A DNA stretch of 64,000 nucleotides, taken from Miscanthus floridulus (Eukaryota > Streptophyta > Magnoliopsida > Poales > Poaceae). The notes under the pieces are model-generated. The model had not been told where the DNA came from. It ran no database searches and saw only the letters and a program-made list of their open reading frames with translations. The DNA is taken from positions 70,973,155 through 71,037,154 of the forward strand of contig NC_089581.1 of NCBI RefSeq assembly GCF_019320115.1, written 5' to 3'. This document shows positions 47,029-59,310 of this stretch, in pieces. How positions within the stretch are numbered: position 1 is the stretch's first letter; each line of letters begins with the position of its first letter. The position numbers were made by a program, and so were the translations under genes.

Positions 47029-47793
47029 AAGATTCAATGTTAATTGTCACATGTGTATTTAAAACAAAGGTTTTTATTTTCCAAAACCCTTTTCAAGCAA
47101 CTAATAGCTATATAAATAGGTATTTGAAATCTAAAGTGTGCCAGTGATCACTTTTCTTATGCCCAAATTATGGACTATTAGGTGGCTATTTAAGTACTAA
47201 CTTGGGGGTTTTTAATTTCGTCGTCCATACGGCGTGCTATTGTATGGATGCCATTCACTTGAATGGTAATGTATGGATCAAATGCCTCTACGCCAAGGTA
47301 AGAAGGTAAGTTGATGAGTGGCATGACCACAAGATGTGAGCGTGCGGTCGGGGAGAGTTAGATTTGGTACGACTATGTAAGCATGCTTGCATGTGTATGT
47401 GGTGCGTATTTAATTGTGGGTATAATGTGTTATCAGGTAGCTTTGATACAGAAGTATATGTATGGGTATACATATATGGAAGTATTTAGATTTACATTCT
47501 GCATATTTAATTATGGGATTGGGCTGAAATGAAACTCTTATGCAGGTACACTAACAACGAAACGTGTAACTCGACTAGCTTCGCTATATATGAGAGAACA
47601 TATGTATGCCACCGTGTATATCGTTAGAAATAATTTTTTCTAAGTTTGTGAGGATGTACGGAACGTGCATGCATCATGATAATAATTAACCAATACTTGC
47701 ATTGTTCCTCCCCTTATATACTTCTTACTCGGTTATGTAACTCTTATCCATTATGGCCTTATCTCACAAAAGTTGTACATATTGATGGTACAG
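47029..47793. other. Leader after LTR2, second copy
   Basis: A near-identical repeat of 40111-40874 with scattered substitutions; no gene. Confidence 0.5.
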
Positions 47794-48855
47794 ATGGCAG
47801 CACCAGTTGGATGTGAGAATTTCTTGATGTTTTTTGGAACTCCTACTCTGTTGTGGAGAGTTTTACACTTTGCAGGGTACCATGAACCGCCCCTTTATCA
47901 TTGGAATGAAGAGTACTTGGAGGGACAGCCATGGTACGAGGTGCAGCTAACTATACTAGCCCGCACACAGGCACCCTTCTAGCAGGAGTGGAAGGCAGAA
48001 TCTGAAGGGAAAACTCCTTGAGAGGCTGCCCAAGTAGTGGCCTTCGAGGTACTAAGTCAAATCTGTCAGCAGCATGGGGATGCACTTATCGGCAGTGCCG
48101 TGGGTATGTTTCCTTGGGTGGATCCATCCACAGCAATATGGGAACAACGCAACCATAATGCATTGATCTGAGATCGGGATGAGTGGGCCAATAGCGCTAG
48201 TCCCACCATGAGTGCCATGTTTGTGGTGATAAAGATGTTCTGTACATGCTAGGACACCAGAAATTTCTAGCAGGAATCATATACCACTTGCATGGACAAG
48301 CTCGTGAGAGCTGAAGCCACACAACATAAGCTCAAGAAGTGTGTGTGCAAGCATAAGAAAGCAGCAAGTAAAGCCCGAAGGGAATCTGACCAAGCCTATG
48401 TAGCCTTGGGCAATCTCCATACCCAAATGGAGCAAGTGGATCAATAGAGAGCAGCAGCCCAAGAAGCAAGAGCTGATGATCAAGCATTGCTTGTAGGACT
48501 GCGGGAGCAATTGGAGGCCGCCCGTGTCAAGGCGTCCATAGCTATATGCCAGCGAGACGTAGCAAACAACCATGCTGCTGCAGTAAGGATAGAACGAGAT
48601 AGGCACCGTGCCATAAGTAACGCATAGGACCATGCTAAAAGGGACTTGCGTCAGTAGCTTGCACAGGCTCAGCGTCGAGTGATGGACCTTCAGCATGAGG
48701 TGCATTATTTGAACAATCAGCTAAACCCAATCCTTGATGGGGAAGAAGATGGTCCTAATATGGAGGAAGATGAAGACGAGGACGAGGAAGAAGTGGAGCC
48801 AGCGGAGGGAGATGATCCTATCTCTAACCTCAATAGTGATCATGATGAGGATTAG
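47794..48855 (+). pseudogene. Extra 5' gene of family B, second copy (decayed)
   Basis: Starts MAAPVGCENFLMFFGTPTLL, then HFAGYHEPPLYHWNEEYLEG and PWYEVQLTILARTQAPF to a TAG at 47980-47982; continues past further stops with a charged coiled-coil region (LREQLEAARVKASIA, HRAISNA) and an acidic tail to a TAG at 48853-48855. W/Y-rich middle, coiled coil and acidic region recall the element C gene, in a different order. The first 63 codons are clean, then several stops follow, most consistent with Gln or Trp codons. It is not functional. Confidence 0.65.
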
Positions 48856-49221
48856 ATCGCTTAGTACTTAGTAGAAATGGTTGATGTATCATTGCTAGTT
48901 ATGTAATGGACCTATAGTTGAGTTTGGTGTTGGTGATTGGACTATCATGTAATATTGGTATTTGCATGTTATCGCACGTTTGGTTGAACGCTAATGCAAT
49001 TCCAGTTCATTTATCGGTAATTATGATTTGAATGTTAACGTGCTATGAGTTCAATAAGTGATCAAATTGATGGTGTCATGTTGCGAGAATGAATTATTAT
49101 GCCTCTATTTTTATTGTATGAATTTGAGATTCTCTCCAGTAATTTCAGTTTGGCATGATTATATAATTCATCTGCAATCTCCAACATCATCCAATAATCA
49201 CTTATTGTTGCTACTTTGCAG
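48856..49221. other. Spacer between extra gene and gag, second copy
   Basis: AT-rich, no gene; matches 41936-42302. Confidence 0.5.
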
Positions 49222-50940
49222 ATGACTCACACCCGTGCAAGAGCTAGCAGCAGCCATGATGGCAACAATGGTGACTTACCGCCACCACCACCACCGTCTG
49301 CTCAGGAGTTCTTTGCCCAATTCTTGGGAAGCCAAAGGACAATGGAGGAAGCTCTACGCCTCATTGCGCAGAACACAGCTCGTGCCCACCCACAACAGCA
49401 AGGGCCTGAGCCTAACCAGCATAGTACCTTCAAGAAATTTTTGGATACAAAGCCTCCTATCTTCAAGGTGGCTGAGGAACCACTACAGGCGGACGAGTAG
49501 CTCAACACCATTGAGCAGAAGTTTCGTCTGCTAAGAGTCACCGAGCACTAGAAGGCTGAGTATGCGTCCCATCAGTTGTAGGGACCGATAGGGATTTGGT
49601 GGACACATTTCTTGTCCTCTCTACCTACTAATGCGCATGTAACATGGGAGCAGTTCAAGTTGGCCTTTCGGGGACATCACATTCCCCCAGGCCTAATGCG
49701 CATGAAGGCGGCTGAATTTATGAGGCTCACACAAGGGACAAAGACCCTTACAAAATACATGCATGCTTTCAACAACCTGTCTAGGTATGCCCCAGGTTTT
49801 GTTGATACCGAAGAGAAGAAGATAGAGAGCTTCAAGCGGGGTCTGAGCATGAAACTAATGAAGACTATGGCCAATTCCAAGTGCATCACCTATAACGAGT
49901 TTATTAGTGATGCTTTAACTTAGGAAAACCATAACAACATGCATGCGACAGCTAAGGGTCGCAAGAGGGCAATTAAGGTAGGTGCCTCTGGATCTTCATA
50001 GTCCAGAGCTCCTATCACAGCTAGGCCATAGTTCCACCCACCTGCACCTAAGTTCAGGCCTCCACCCCCAAAGGCTCAGAACGGCAGGCCTCAGAAAGTG
50101 TTCCATAAGGCATTCACTATTGCCTTACCCAAAGGGAATGGCGGTCAGGGAAGCTCCATAGGACCTAGGAGTAATCAACCCTACTACAACTACAATCAAG
50201 TGGGTCATTGGGCCAAGGAATGCCCCCACCCTAAAAAGAACAGCAATCAGAATCAGAATAATCAGAGGCAGGCAAACTCAAGGGCACATCTAGGATATGT
50301 GCACTATACTGCTGTTGAGGAAGTGCCCGTAGGAGAAGTTATCACGGCTGGTATGTTTCTTGTCAACAAGCATCCCGCTATTGTTTTATTTGATTCGGGA
50401 GCTTCTCATTCATTTATGAGCCAAGCATTTGCATCTAGACATGATCAGAAAATAATTGAAGTAAGCAAGGGTGGTTATAATATAAGTTCAGCTGGGGCTA
50501 CTATTTCTACAAATAAGATAGTCAGAAATGTGCTCATCTCTATACAAGAGAGGGAGTATACAATGGATTTGATAGTATTACCCGGGTTGTCCATAAGTGT
50601 AATCTTAGGCATGAATTGGATGAAGGATCATGGTGTTCTCATGGACACTAGCACTCGTACTATTATGTTGAGAGAACCAAAGGGGGGTAATGCTTTTCTA
50701 GTACCACTTTCCCAAAATTTTGAACTCCAACATTTGGCTTGTGCTATCCAAACCACTACCCTTTGCGATATTTCAGTGGTTTATGAGTTTCCTGATGTAT
50801 TCCTAGAGGAGTTACCAGGTTTATCACCTAATAGGGATGTGGAATTTAAGATTGAGTTAGTGCCAGGTATGGCACCTATCTCAAGAAGGCCTTATAGGAT
50901 GCCACCAAATGAGTTAGCAGAACTTAAGATTCAGTTATAG
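49222..50940 (+). pseudogene. B2 gag and protease (single frame, in-frame stops only)
   Basis: Starts MTHTRARASSSHDGN at 49222. The gag domain includes FKVAEEPLQADE, VTWEQFKLAFRGHHIPPGLM and NNLSRYAPGFVDTEEKK. The zinc knuckle reads [14 protein letters not shown], where two cysteines have become tyrosine. Protease [12 protein letters not shown] is intact and runs into [11 protein letters not shown] codons lie at 49498, 49549, 49579, 49921, 49999, 50029 and 50938 (first base of each), with no frameshift. The damage fits C-to-T and G-to-A change only. Confidence 0.85.
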
Positions 50941-53580
50941 GATCTGTTGGACAAAGGTCTCATTCAACCTAGTTCATCTCCATGGGGCTATCCAGCATTG
51001 TTTGTGAAAAAGAAGGACAAGTCCTTGAGAATGTGTGTGGATTACAGGCCACTTAATGCTGTGACCATAAAAAACAAGTACCCATTGCCTTGCATTGACA
51101 ACTTGTTTGATCAGTTGGCGAAGGCAAAGGTATTCTCCAAGATTGACTTGCGATTAGGCTATCATTAGATAAAGATCAGGCCAGAGGATATACCTAAAAC
51201 TGCTTTCTCCACTAGGTACGGCTTGTATGAGTATTTGATTATGTCTTTCGGACTAACTAATGCTCCTGCCTACTTCATGTACCTGATGAATTCGGTATTC
51301 ATGCCTGAGCTCGACAAGTTCGTGGTCGTGTTTATCGATGATATATTGATTTATTCGGAGAATGGGGCAGATCATGCAGAGCATCTGAGGATTGTTCTAT
51401 CCAGATTGAGGGAGCATAAGTTATATGCAAAGTTTAGCAAGTGTGAATTTTGGTTGAGCAAAGTACATTTCTTAGGTCACATCTTATCAAGAGATGGAAT
51501 ATCTATAGACCCATCGAAAGTACAAGAGGTCATGGATTGGAAGGCCCCAACTTTGGTTCATGAAGTTCAGAGTTTTCTAGGGTTAGCAGGGTATTATCAT
51601 CATTTCATTCTAGATTTCTCCAAAATAGCTAAGCCCATGACTAGGCTACTTTAGAAAGATGAGAAGTACAATTAGACACCAGAATGTGAAGCAGCTTTTC
51701 ACACCCTTAGGACTCTGTTAACTACAACTCCTGTTTTAGCACAACCCGACATTGAAAAGCCTTTCGATGTATTTTGTGATGCATCAGGTATAGGTTTGGG
51801 GTGTGTGCTCATGCAAGAAGGAAGAGTTATTGCATATGCTTCTCAACAGTTGAGAAAACATGAAGTCAACTACCCCACACATGATTTAGAACTTGCAGCA
51901 GTTGTTCATGCATTAAAGAAATGGAGAAATTATTTGTTGGGCAATGTATGTCATATATATACTGACCACAAAAGTCTCAAGTATATCTTTACCCAACCAG
52001 AGCTGAACATGAGACAGCGAAGATGGCTAGAGCTAATTAAGGACTACAATTTGGAAGTGCACTACCATCCGGGGAAAGCTAATGTTGTAGCCGATGCACT
52101 TAGTTGGAAGTCTCATTGCAACACTATGGAAGCATTATTGGAAGATGGATTTAATTTGTTACATCATGTTGTACTGCACAATATCACTATCGATTGTTCA
52201 CTTGAGAGCAAAATCATAGAGCTACAGCAGACAGATGTAGGTATAATTCACATCAAGAGAAAGATGCAAGAGCAAGAGACCAAGCATTTCAGATTAGATG
52301 AAAGGGGTGTACTATGGTTTGAGGACCGACTTGTGGTACCAAAAGACTATGAGCTTAGAAATCAAATTTTTGATGAAGCTCATTCATCCAAATTGTCTAT
52401 CCATCCAGGTAGTAGTAAGATGTATCAAGATTTGAAAACCCATTTTTGGTGGACTAAGATGAAGAAAGAGATCGCAGCCTATGTCGCCAGGTGCGATAAC
52501 TATAGTAGAGTAAAAGCTAATCATATGAAATCTACCAGATTACTTCAGCCATTGTCTATTCCAGGTTGGAAATGGGAAGAAATTAGTATGGACTTTATCA
52601 TAGGCCTTCCATTGACACAGCAAGGTCATGATTCCATATGGGTCATTGTAGATCGTCTCACCAAGTCCGCACATTTTATACTAGTGAACACAAGGTATAT
52701 AGTTGGGAAATATGTTGAGCTGTATGTTTCTCAAATTGTGAGGCTACATGGGGTACCCAGGACCATAATCTCAGACCGAGGACCACAGTTCATAGCTCGT
52801 TTCTGAGAACACTTACACCAAGCTTTGGGGACTAAATTGATTAGAAGTTTGGCATACCATACACAAACTTCAGGACAAACTAAACGAGTAAACCAGATCT
52901 TAGAAGATTTGTTGAGAGCTTGTGTTATATCTTCCAAGAGTTCATGGGAGAAATGGTTACCTTTAGCTGAGTTCTCCTATAATAACAGTTATCAAGCAAG
53001 CATCAAGATGGCTCCTTTTGAAGCCTTGTACGGCAGAAAATGTAGAACTCCGTTGAATTGGATTGAGCCCGGTGAAAGGAGATACTTTGGTATTGACTTT
53101 GTCACTGAAGCTGAAGAGCAAGTGCGTATTATCCAACAGCATATGAAGGCAGCTCAATCAAGACAAAAGAGTTATGCTGATAAAAGAAGAAGACCACTGA
53201 CGTTTGAAGTGGGAGACTATGTGTACTTGAAGGTATCACCCATGAAAGGGGTGAAGAGATTTGGAGTGAAAAGGAAGCTTGCACCTAGATATGTAGGGCC
53301 ATACAAGATTATAGAATAGAAAGGGAATGTCGCTTATAAGTTACAACTTCCACCAGAGATGAGTGCAATATTTGATGTCTTCCATGTTTCTCAGTTGAAG
53401 AAATGTCTTCGTGTACCTGAAGAAGCTATTGCACCCACCAACATAAAGCTTCAATTGGATTTGACCTATGAAGAAAAGCCAATCCGAGTGTTAGAAGAGA
53501 TGGAAAGATTAACATCAAGTAAGATCATTAAGTTCTATAAGGTGGTGTGCAATAATCACAGTGAACAAGATGCCACGTGA
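50941..53580 (+). pseudogene. B2 RT, RNase H, integrase and chromodomain (in-frame stops only)
   Basis: The same frame continues. [33 protein letters not shown] then TAG (51166), [27 protein letters not shown]. RNase H: FCDASGIGLGCVLMQEG and [10 protein letters not shown]. Integrase: a zinc region in which a cysteine is replaced (CDNYSRVKA), MDFIIGLPLTQQGHD, SDRGPQFIARF. The third catalytic residue is lost: the GQT-E-R motif reads SGQTKRVNQ. The tail GDYVYLKVSPMKGVKRF and FDVFHVSQLKKCLRV leads to a chromodomain-like end. Stops also lie at 51652, 51673, 52804, 53317 and 53578. No frameshift is seen over 2.6 kb. Confidence 0.86.
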
Positions 53581-53663
53581 GAATGAGAGGATTATTTACG
53601 AGAAGTTTATCCCGCCTTTTTCCAAGAGTGGTAGGTCTTGCAAATCTCGGGATGAGATTTTTA

Positions 53664-53677
53664 TAAGGTGGAGGGGC
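53664..53677 (+). promoter_or_regulatory. Polypurine tract of B2
   Basis: A purine-rich AAGGTGGAGGGGC directly precedes LTR3. Confidence 0.65.
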
Positions 53678-56600
53678 TGTAACACACTAGGTGTTAAGCT
53701 TGCATAATTTGACTTGCTTTGCATGAGCATGAGCATCAAGCATTCATAATTAAGCTTTTACAATTGAAACATGTGATTGATACATATGAAACATGGTGTT
53801 ATTTTATGTTTCCTTGTATCTATGCATATGATCATGAGTGAATACTTGTAAATGGTTGATGTGAGTCACTAAAACATCTTAGCTACACTTAGGATGACTA
53901 ATGGAACATTGTTCATGAAGGTCACTTTGCATGATCAAGTCCTTAAGTGATGCTATGTATGTTGACCTAGAAAGCTTTATGGGTAACCAATGTATGAAAT
54001 GATTGTGTGACCTTAGGAATAGCTTAAACATGTTTAGAATGTCATTATGAACAACTTTGGTATTCATGGCTAGGGCTAATTTGGTTACTAGGTCATAGTT
54101 TAAGTGTATACCATCATTTGAATGTAGTAGGTTTGACCTAGTTTGAACTATGTCATAGAGACCTTGCATGGATGTGGTCACTAAAGAAAAGTTGCAGTAT
54201 TTGATAAGGGGAACAACTTTTATGTTTGGATCATAGACTAGTTTAGCTCCTAACATGCTTGAAATAGACTCACAAAAATCAGCTTTTCACTGTTTTCAAC
54301 ACTTCAAATTTTTGCTAAGTCATTTTCGACTGACAGTGTGACGAGCTCAACTTTAGGCTGTTTTTTCTCTCTAACCATTGAGAATTAGGAATGGATTTCT
54401 AAAGGAGATTTGTAGCTGGTACATAGGTCTAAAAATTCTATTTAGGTTGTTTGCACTAACAAGCTACTGATTAAGAAATTTATTGGCTTGAAATCGCGTC
54501 GTCAGACTTGGGTTCACGCTCTGAAGAACGCCGCACCGTGCGCTGCCGTGGCCGACCAGCAACAGAGCTTGGCCGCCGCGTGGCCACCATTGGCCAACGC
54601 CTAGCCATCGATGCTGCGAGCTGGCACCCATTATCTGCACCACCCCGCACCTCCTTCCACTCACTCCCGCCCGCTCTCTCACTCTCCAGTGCACTCCCCT
54701 GCTCTCGCCGTGGAACCAAAGCAATGCCACCAGGCACAGCGCAGCTCCACCACCGCCTAGCACCCACGTCACCACACCGTCACCGTCTCCACCTCACCCA
54801 CAACTGCACCACGTCCACCTCTACCTCCTTGGCTTGACTACTACAGCTGACGAGCCTCGGTGAGGGCGTATTCGTCGTTTTCTTCCTCGCCGGAGTTCTC
54901 GGCCACCATGGCCGCCTCTACGGCAAGCTCGCCACTGCACTGCTTGCTCAGGCTTTAGCTTGGATTCCTTGTGTTAGGGCTAGTATATGGTGTGTTCTTT
55001 CTTTGTGCATGATGTTACCATGGTTAGTGGTCTCGCCGACGTAGAACACGGCGACCCGCGCCGCCTCGCTCTCACCTTCGTGCCATCGCGCACGTGGCCG
55101 GAGCACGTCGGAGCACCTCGCGTCACCTAGATAGCCATAATAGATCCGTGTAGTCACCGTGGTTCTCGTGCGCCTCTTGCTGAGCGTCGCCGTGGCCTTC
55201 CATGGCCGGCGCACCACAGCACCATGCCGCTGTGCCGCCATTGCCGGCGACGAACACTCTCCTGTGCACGCGCACCTTCACCACCTAGGTCACCCGACGC
55301 GCCTTGGTCTATAGGACACATCAGTGCACTTCGTTTCGCTGGAGGACTCGCCGGCGACGAGCTGTGGCCAGTCTGCGTCGAGTCCACGCTGCTCCTCTAT
55401 TTCTGTTTCGCTGACAGACGGGGTCGACTGACCTGCGGGTCCCGGTTGCCAGTGACTCGGAGCTGTAGGATAGTTCAATTATTTTAAGTTTTACATGCTA
55501 AAGTTGAAAAATGATAAGTAGAGTTGTAGAGATCCAAATTTTGTGAACTAAATTTTGTAGTGTTCCTTAGGAAGTGTAGTATTTTATAAAAATATGATAG
55601 GCACAGTTTCTGACGTTTTTATTAAGGATTAAAATGCAATTAGATAAATGCTTTTTGTATGTTTACCATTTTGTAAATTAGATATCTTGAGCTAGAAAAA
55701 TGATAAAAATGTGATTCCAATTTTTTGGGTTTTGTATTCACATGATCTAGCTAGGAAAAATAATAAGCTTGCTGTAAACTTGATTTAAATGTGGTCTTTC
55801 TATTTATTCGTTAATAAATAGCATTTTTCTAAGGAAATTTGTAGGGATAAAAATATGTAATATATTGCTATGCAAATTTTTGTACAGTAGTATGGCACTA
55901 ATGTGAAGCTAGGAAAAATATATAATCTGTTGCTTGACACTTTTCTATAGGGTTTTCCATTTTCACTATAATAATCCTTGCTAGCTTGTCATTTTTGTAT
56001 AGGAAGTTATACATGTGCAATTGGTATGAAATTTGCACAGTAGTATATTGTGAGCATTAGGAGTCTAATGTAATTTTCTAAGAAATTATTGTGCACATTT
56101 GGTGTATGTTTATTATTTACACTAATTATTTAATTAAATTAATAAAGGCATTTAAATAATTAGATTGTGATTAACCATGATGTTTTATATGGTTCTTATG
56201 ATACATAGTAACTGTTGATGTCAATGGTAAAGCTTAGAAGCCATTGATTGTATGCAAATAACTAATTATCAGTTTATAATTCAATTACAAGGCTGCATAT
56301 ATAGTTTTGATTGTGTGGATGATTTCTTATGGATAATGGTCTTTGTTGTAAACTTGTTAATAACAAAGTTGTAGATAACTTACTAATCTACCTTGTGTTA
56401 AATTTTCATAGTCCTAGGGCTTAGGGTTTTTGAATTCTAGCTGTCACAAGTTTGCTGTCTGAAATGTTTATTTTCTGGACAGATTTGATTAAACGCATTA
56501 TTTGCCCTATATAACTCTTGAATCATAGTAAGAGTATTAAAATAAAGTTGTAGACAATTTTATAAGCTTTCCAGAAAGTCCAAGATAATAGCATTTGGGT

Positions 56601-58493
56601 AAGTAGAACTCCAGTTATGAGTAAAACAAATAGCTGCTATTTTGTGGTGTAGTAAATGAATTGTTGAAGTGTCTAGTTAAGTAATCAAGAAGAGATATGC
56701 ACATACTCATTAAAATTTGATGCACTGGTTATTACTTTAACACCATGCTATTAATAATACTTACATGAATGCATTCATCATACTATACTTGTCAGCATGT
56801 ATGCATCCGCAAAATCTTATGGCATATTCATGCATCTAGGATCGACAGAGGAGATAACGTTGCTGGAGTTCAACGAAGAAGAGGAAGGGGACCAGCAGGA
56901 GATTCCTCAAGCCATAGCTCCTGAAGGAGAAGAGCAGACCCCAGAAGAGCTTCTAGAGTGTTCTGACCACCACCCCACTTCTTTTCTGAAAGGCAAGCCC
57001 CGGAGCATTCTAAGTCTCCTAGTGTTTTACAAAATTTTACTTGAGTCCTTTATGATTGATGCATTAGGTTATAAGAGTTGATTGGAACCACTTGATGCAT
57101 ATAAATTTCTTATCCAGAAATATACCTTTAACCCTGTGTAGGTCCAGGATCTAATATATGCTTAGCCATGCTTAGACCAGTAGAAGTCAGGTGATTTCCT
57201 GTCACTTGCGAGATATAGGTGGATACTGAAGTATGGTTGGCTATATTTGCTATCATGGAAAAGAACCATGGGGTAAAAGTAAATCAAGGCCGAGCGGAGT
57301 CTATGCGTAGGTTGACTCATGTGATTCCGTCTGTGCCGATTAAGGAATGTACCGTTGTTGGCGCTTCTGACAAGATTAAATGCATGCCTATCACTTAGCT
57401 GGCCGGATAACTCATTCCAACCATGAAGCCGAGTAGCTCAACTTAGGCCAGGCCCTGCTCTATAAGAGTGCGTACTCTGGATGGTAGTAAGGATGTGCGG
57501 GGAGCTAGACTGAGCCCAACAACAGGCTGGGCCTAAACGTCCTAGCATTTGGTATCCCTGATTGTGCGGCGCTGGGCGAACCCACGAAATGTGTACTTGA
57601 GTTGTACTAAAGGTGACCTAAGGTGACCGTTGATCTGATCTGCCCAGGTTTGTGTTAGGAATAAATTCCCAGCTGGTTGAAATCGATTCGAATCGCCGTC
57701 TCTCCCAAATTGTGAGAAACTTGGCTAGTCCCAACATTGTAGTAATTGTATTATGGAATATGATGGTTCGGATAAACGTGGAATTAATATACCTGCTATG
57801 GTTACTATTGTATGCTCTTAAAATGATATATCACATGTTTGGCATAGGATAGTTGCTAATTTAGAGATGGTTAGCTATAATTAACTTGATGAAAGAACTA
57901 TAATTGTATAACTGAGTTAATTGCTTTTTATGCAAAATATTGTCAAGCTACCTCCAATTATATAGCCTTGCATAATCCTTGGAGTCAATTTATTTCTGGT
58001 TTATGACGGGTAAGTCTAGCTGAGTACCTTCTCGTACTCAGGGTTTTATTCCCATTGTTGCAGATGGCACGGTATATCATGGTTATTGCAAGAGTTGCTT
58101 CTATCCCGCTGTGGATGAGGAGTAAGCCTTGGGCAGGCTTCTTTACTAATCCCTCTTTATGCTTTTGTGGACTGTGATCGTATGTTGGCACTATATTTAA
58201 ACTATGCTGGAAACACTACTTTCAAACTAATTTGCTTCCGCTATTATCTATCAAACTTGGTTTATAATAACTTTATGTCATACTCTGATGATGGAAATGT
58301 ATCTGTGAACTTTATGTAATATGTGACATGTATGTTGAATCATGTACGATCTTGGTTGTATGTGGATCATTTATTGAGACCCATCGTGGTACTCGATAGA
58401 CTACCGGGTTTATATGGGCTCAAGTATGACAGTGTGACCATTTGCGGGCTGCCATTGTACTTGTGCTCTTATAAATTGGTCGGTTCTGCGACA
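53678..58493 (+). repeat. LTR3 of B2 (3' LTR)
   Basis: Runs from TGTAACACACTAGGTGTTAAG to GGTCGGTTCTGCGACA; 4,816 bp. It pairs with LTR1. GC-rich block at 54490-55460. The right edge abuts element A RT coding sequence. Confidence 0.88.
56840..56992 (+). other. Conserved exon-like segment in LTR3 (153 nt)
   Basis: Bounded by ...GCATCTAG and AG|GCAAGC. It is fully open: EEITLLEFNEEEEGDQQEIP, APEGEEQTPEELLEC, DHHPTSFL, reading on as KGKPRSIL. An in-frame ATG lies ten bases upstream (MHLG...), so either a small reading frame (56797-57081) or an internal exon is possible. Conservation between copies fades a few codons past the GCAAG. Confidence 0.55.
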
Positions 58494-58840
58494 CCTCTCA
58501 ACGGATCAAACAAATCATCAATTCTAGGTAACGGATACTTGTTCTTGATAGTAACCTCATTTAGGGACCGATAATCAACACACATTCTCTGAGTACCATC
58601 CTTCTTGTAAACAAATATAACCGGTGCTCCCTAAGGTGATGAACTAGGACGAATAAAACCTTTTCCCTGTAACTCCTTTATTTGTTTCTTAAGTTCTTCT
58701 AGTTCGTTAACCCCCATTCTATATGGACGCTTAGCTATAGGTGTAGTTCTAGGTAATAATTCAATAATAAACTCAATGTTACGGTCAGGTGGCATACTTG
58801 GCAAATCATCGAGGAACACATCCAAAAATTCATCCACCAC
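58494..58840 (-). pseudogene. Element A RT fingers and preceding linker
   Basis: The minus strand reads [51 protein letters not shown] then a TAG in place of Trp, and on into [19 protein letters not shown] and the point where the insertion begins. It joins the RT palm at 22899 when B2 and D are removed. Confidence 0.82.
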
Positions 58841-59310
58841 TGGGTCTCCTTGTTGACGTTATCATCAAGCTAGTTCACTGTAGCGGTTGGCGGTGCTCAT
58901 ACTACCACATCGACACTGATTCTATCCCCATTTGGTGCGGTCACAACAACTACCTTCTTTTGACACTGAATGACTGCTTGTTGTTGCTTTATCTAGTCCA
59001 TACCTAGAATTATATCAATACCAGATGTTCTTAACACAATGGGGCTCACTTTGAACTCTACCCCCCTTAAGGATAGACTAGTTAGAAGGCAACGATAAGA
59101 AGCTTGCATACTACCTCTCGGTCAGTTTACTAATAGAGGATTTTGCATGGCACATAAAGGTATACTATTATTTCTAACAAATGCTTGTGATATGAATGAA
59201 TGCGAAGCTCCAAAATAAAAAAGAACAATGCCAGGGGTTGAGTTGACATCGAACGTACCGAGTATGACTTCTGGTTCTGCAAGCGCTGTCTCAGTAGACA
59301 CATGGTTCAC
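58841..59310 (-). pseudogene. Element A protease region (active site lost)
   Basis: The minus strand has MNHVSTETALAEPEVILGTF and VLFYFGASHSFISQAF: the catalytic aspartate of D-S/F-G-A-S-H is tyrosine. Further on SLRGVEF lies over a run of six C on the plus strand (59071-59076). Frameshifts separate it from gag and from RT. Confidence 0.75.

Larger units (their letters stand above)
35311..58493 (+). mobile_element. Element B2: mosaic family-B chromovirus with three LTRs
   Basis: Order: LTR1 (35311-40096), leader, extra-gene relic, start of gag (cut at 42508), LTR2 (42509-47014), a second leader, second extra-gene relic, gag, protease, RT, RNase H, integrase (to 53580), polypurine tract, LTR3 (53678-58493). 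LTR1 and LTR3 share subfamily-specific words and are a pair. LTR2 belongs to the subfamily of the solo LTR. The flanks are element A RT on both sides (after removing D). The short duplication at the ends (CCCCT / CCTCT) is imperfect. Confidence 0.85.

Noticed and set aside
54464..55487. Several arginine/alanine-rich frames in LTR3 GC-rich block
   Set aside because: Not conserved in LTR1 at 36120-37080 as open frames; composition only.
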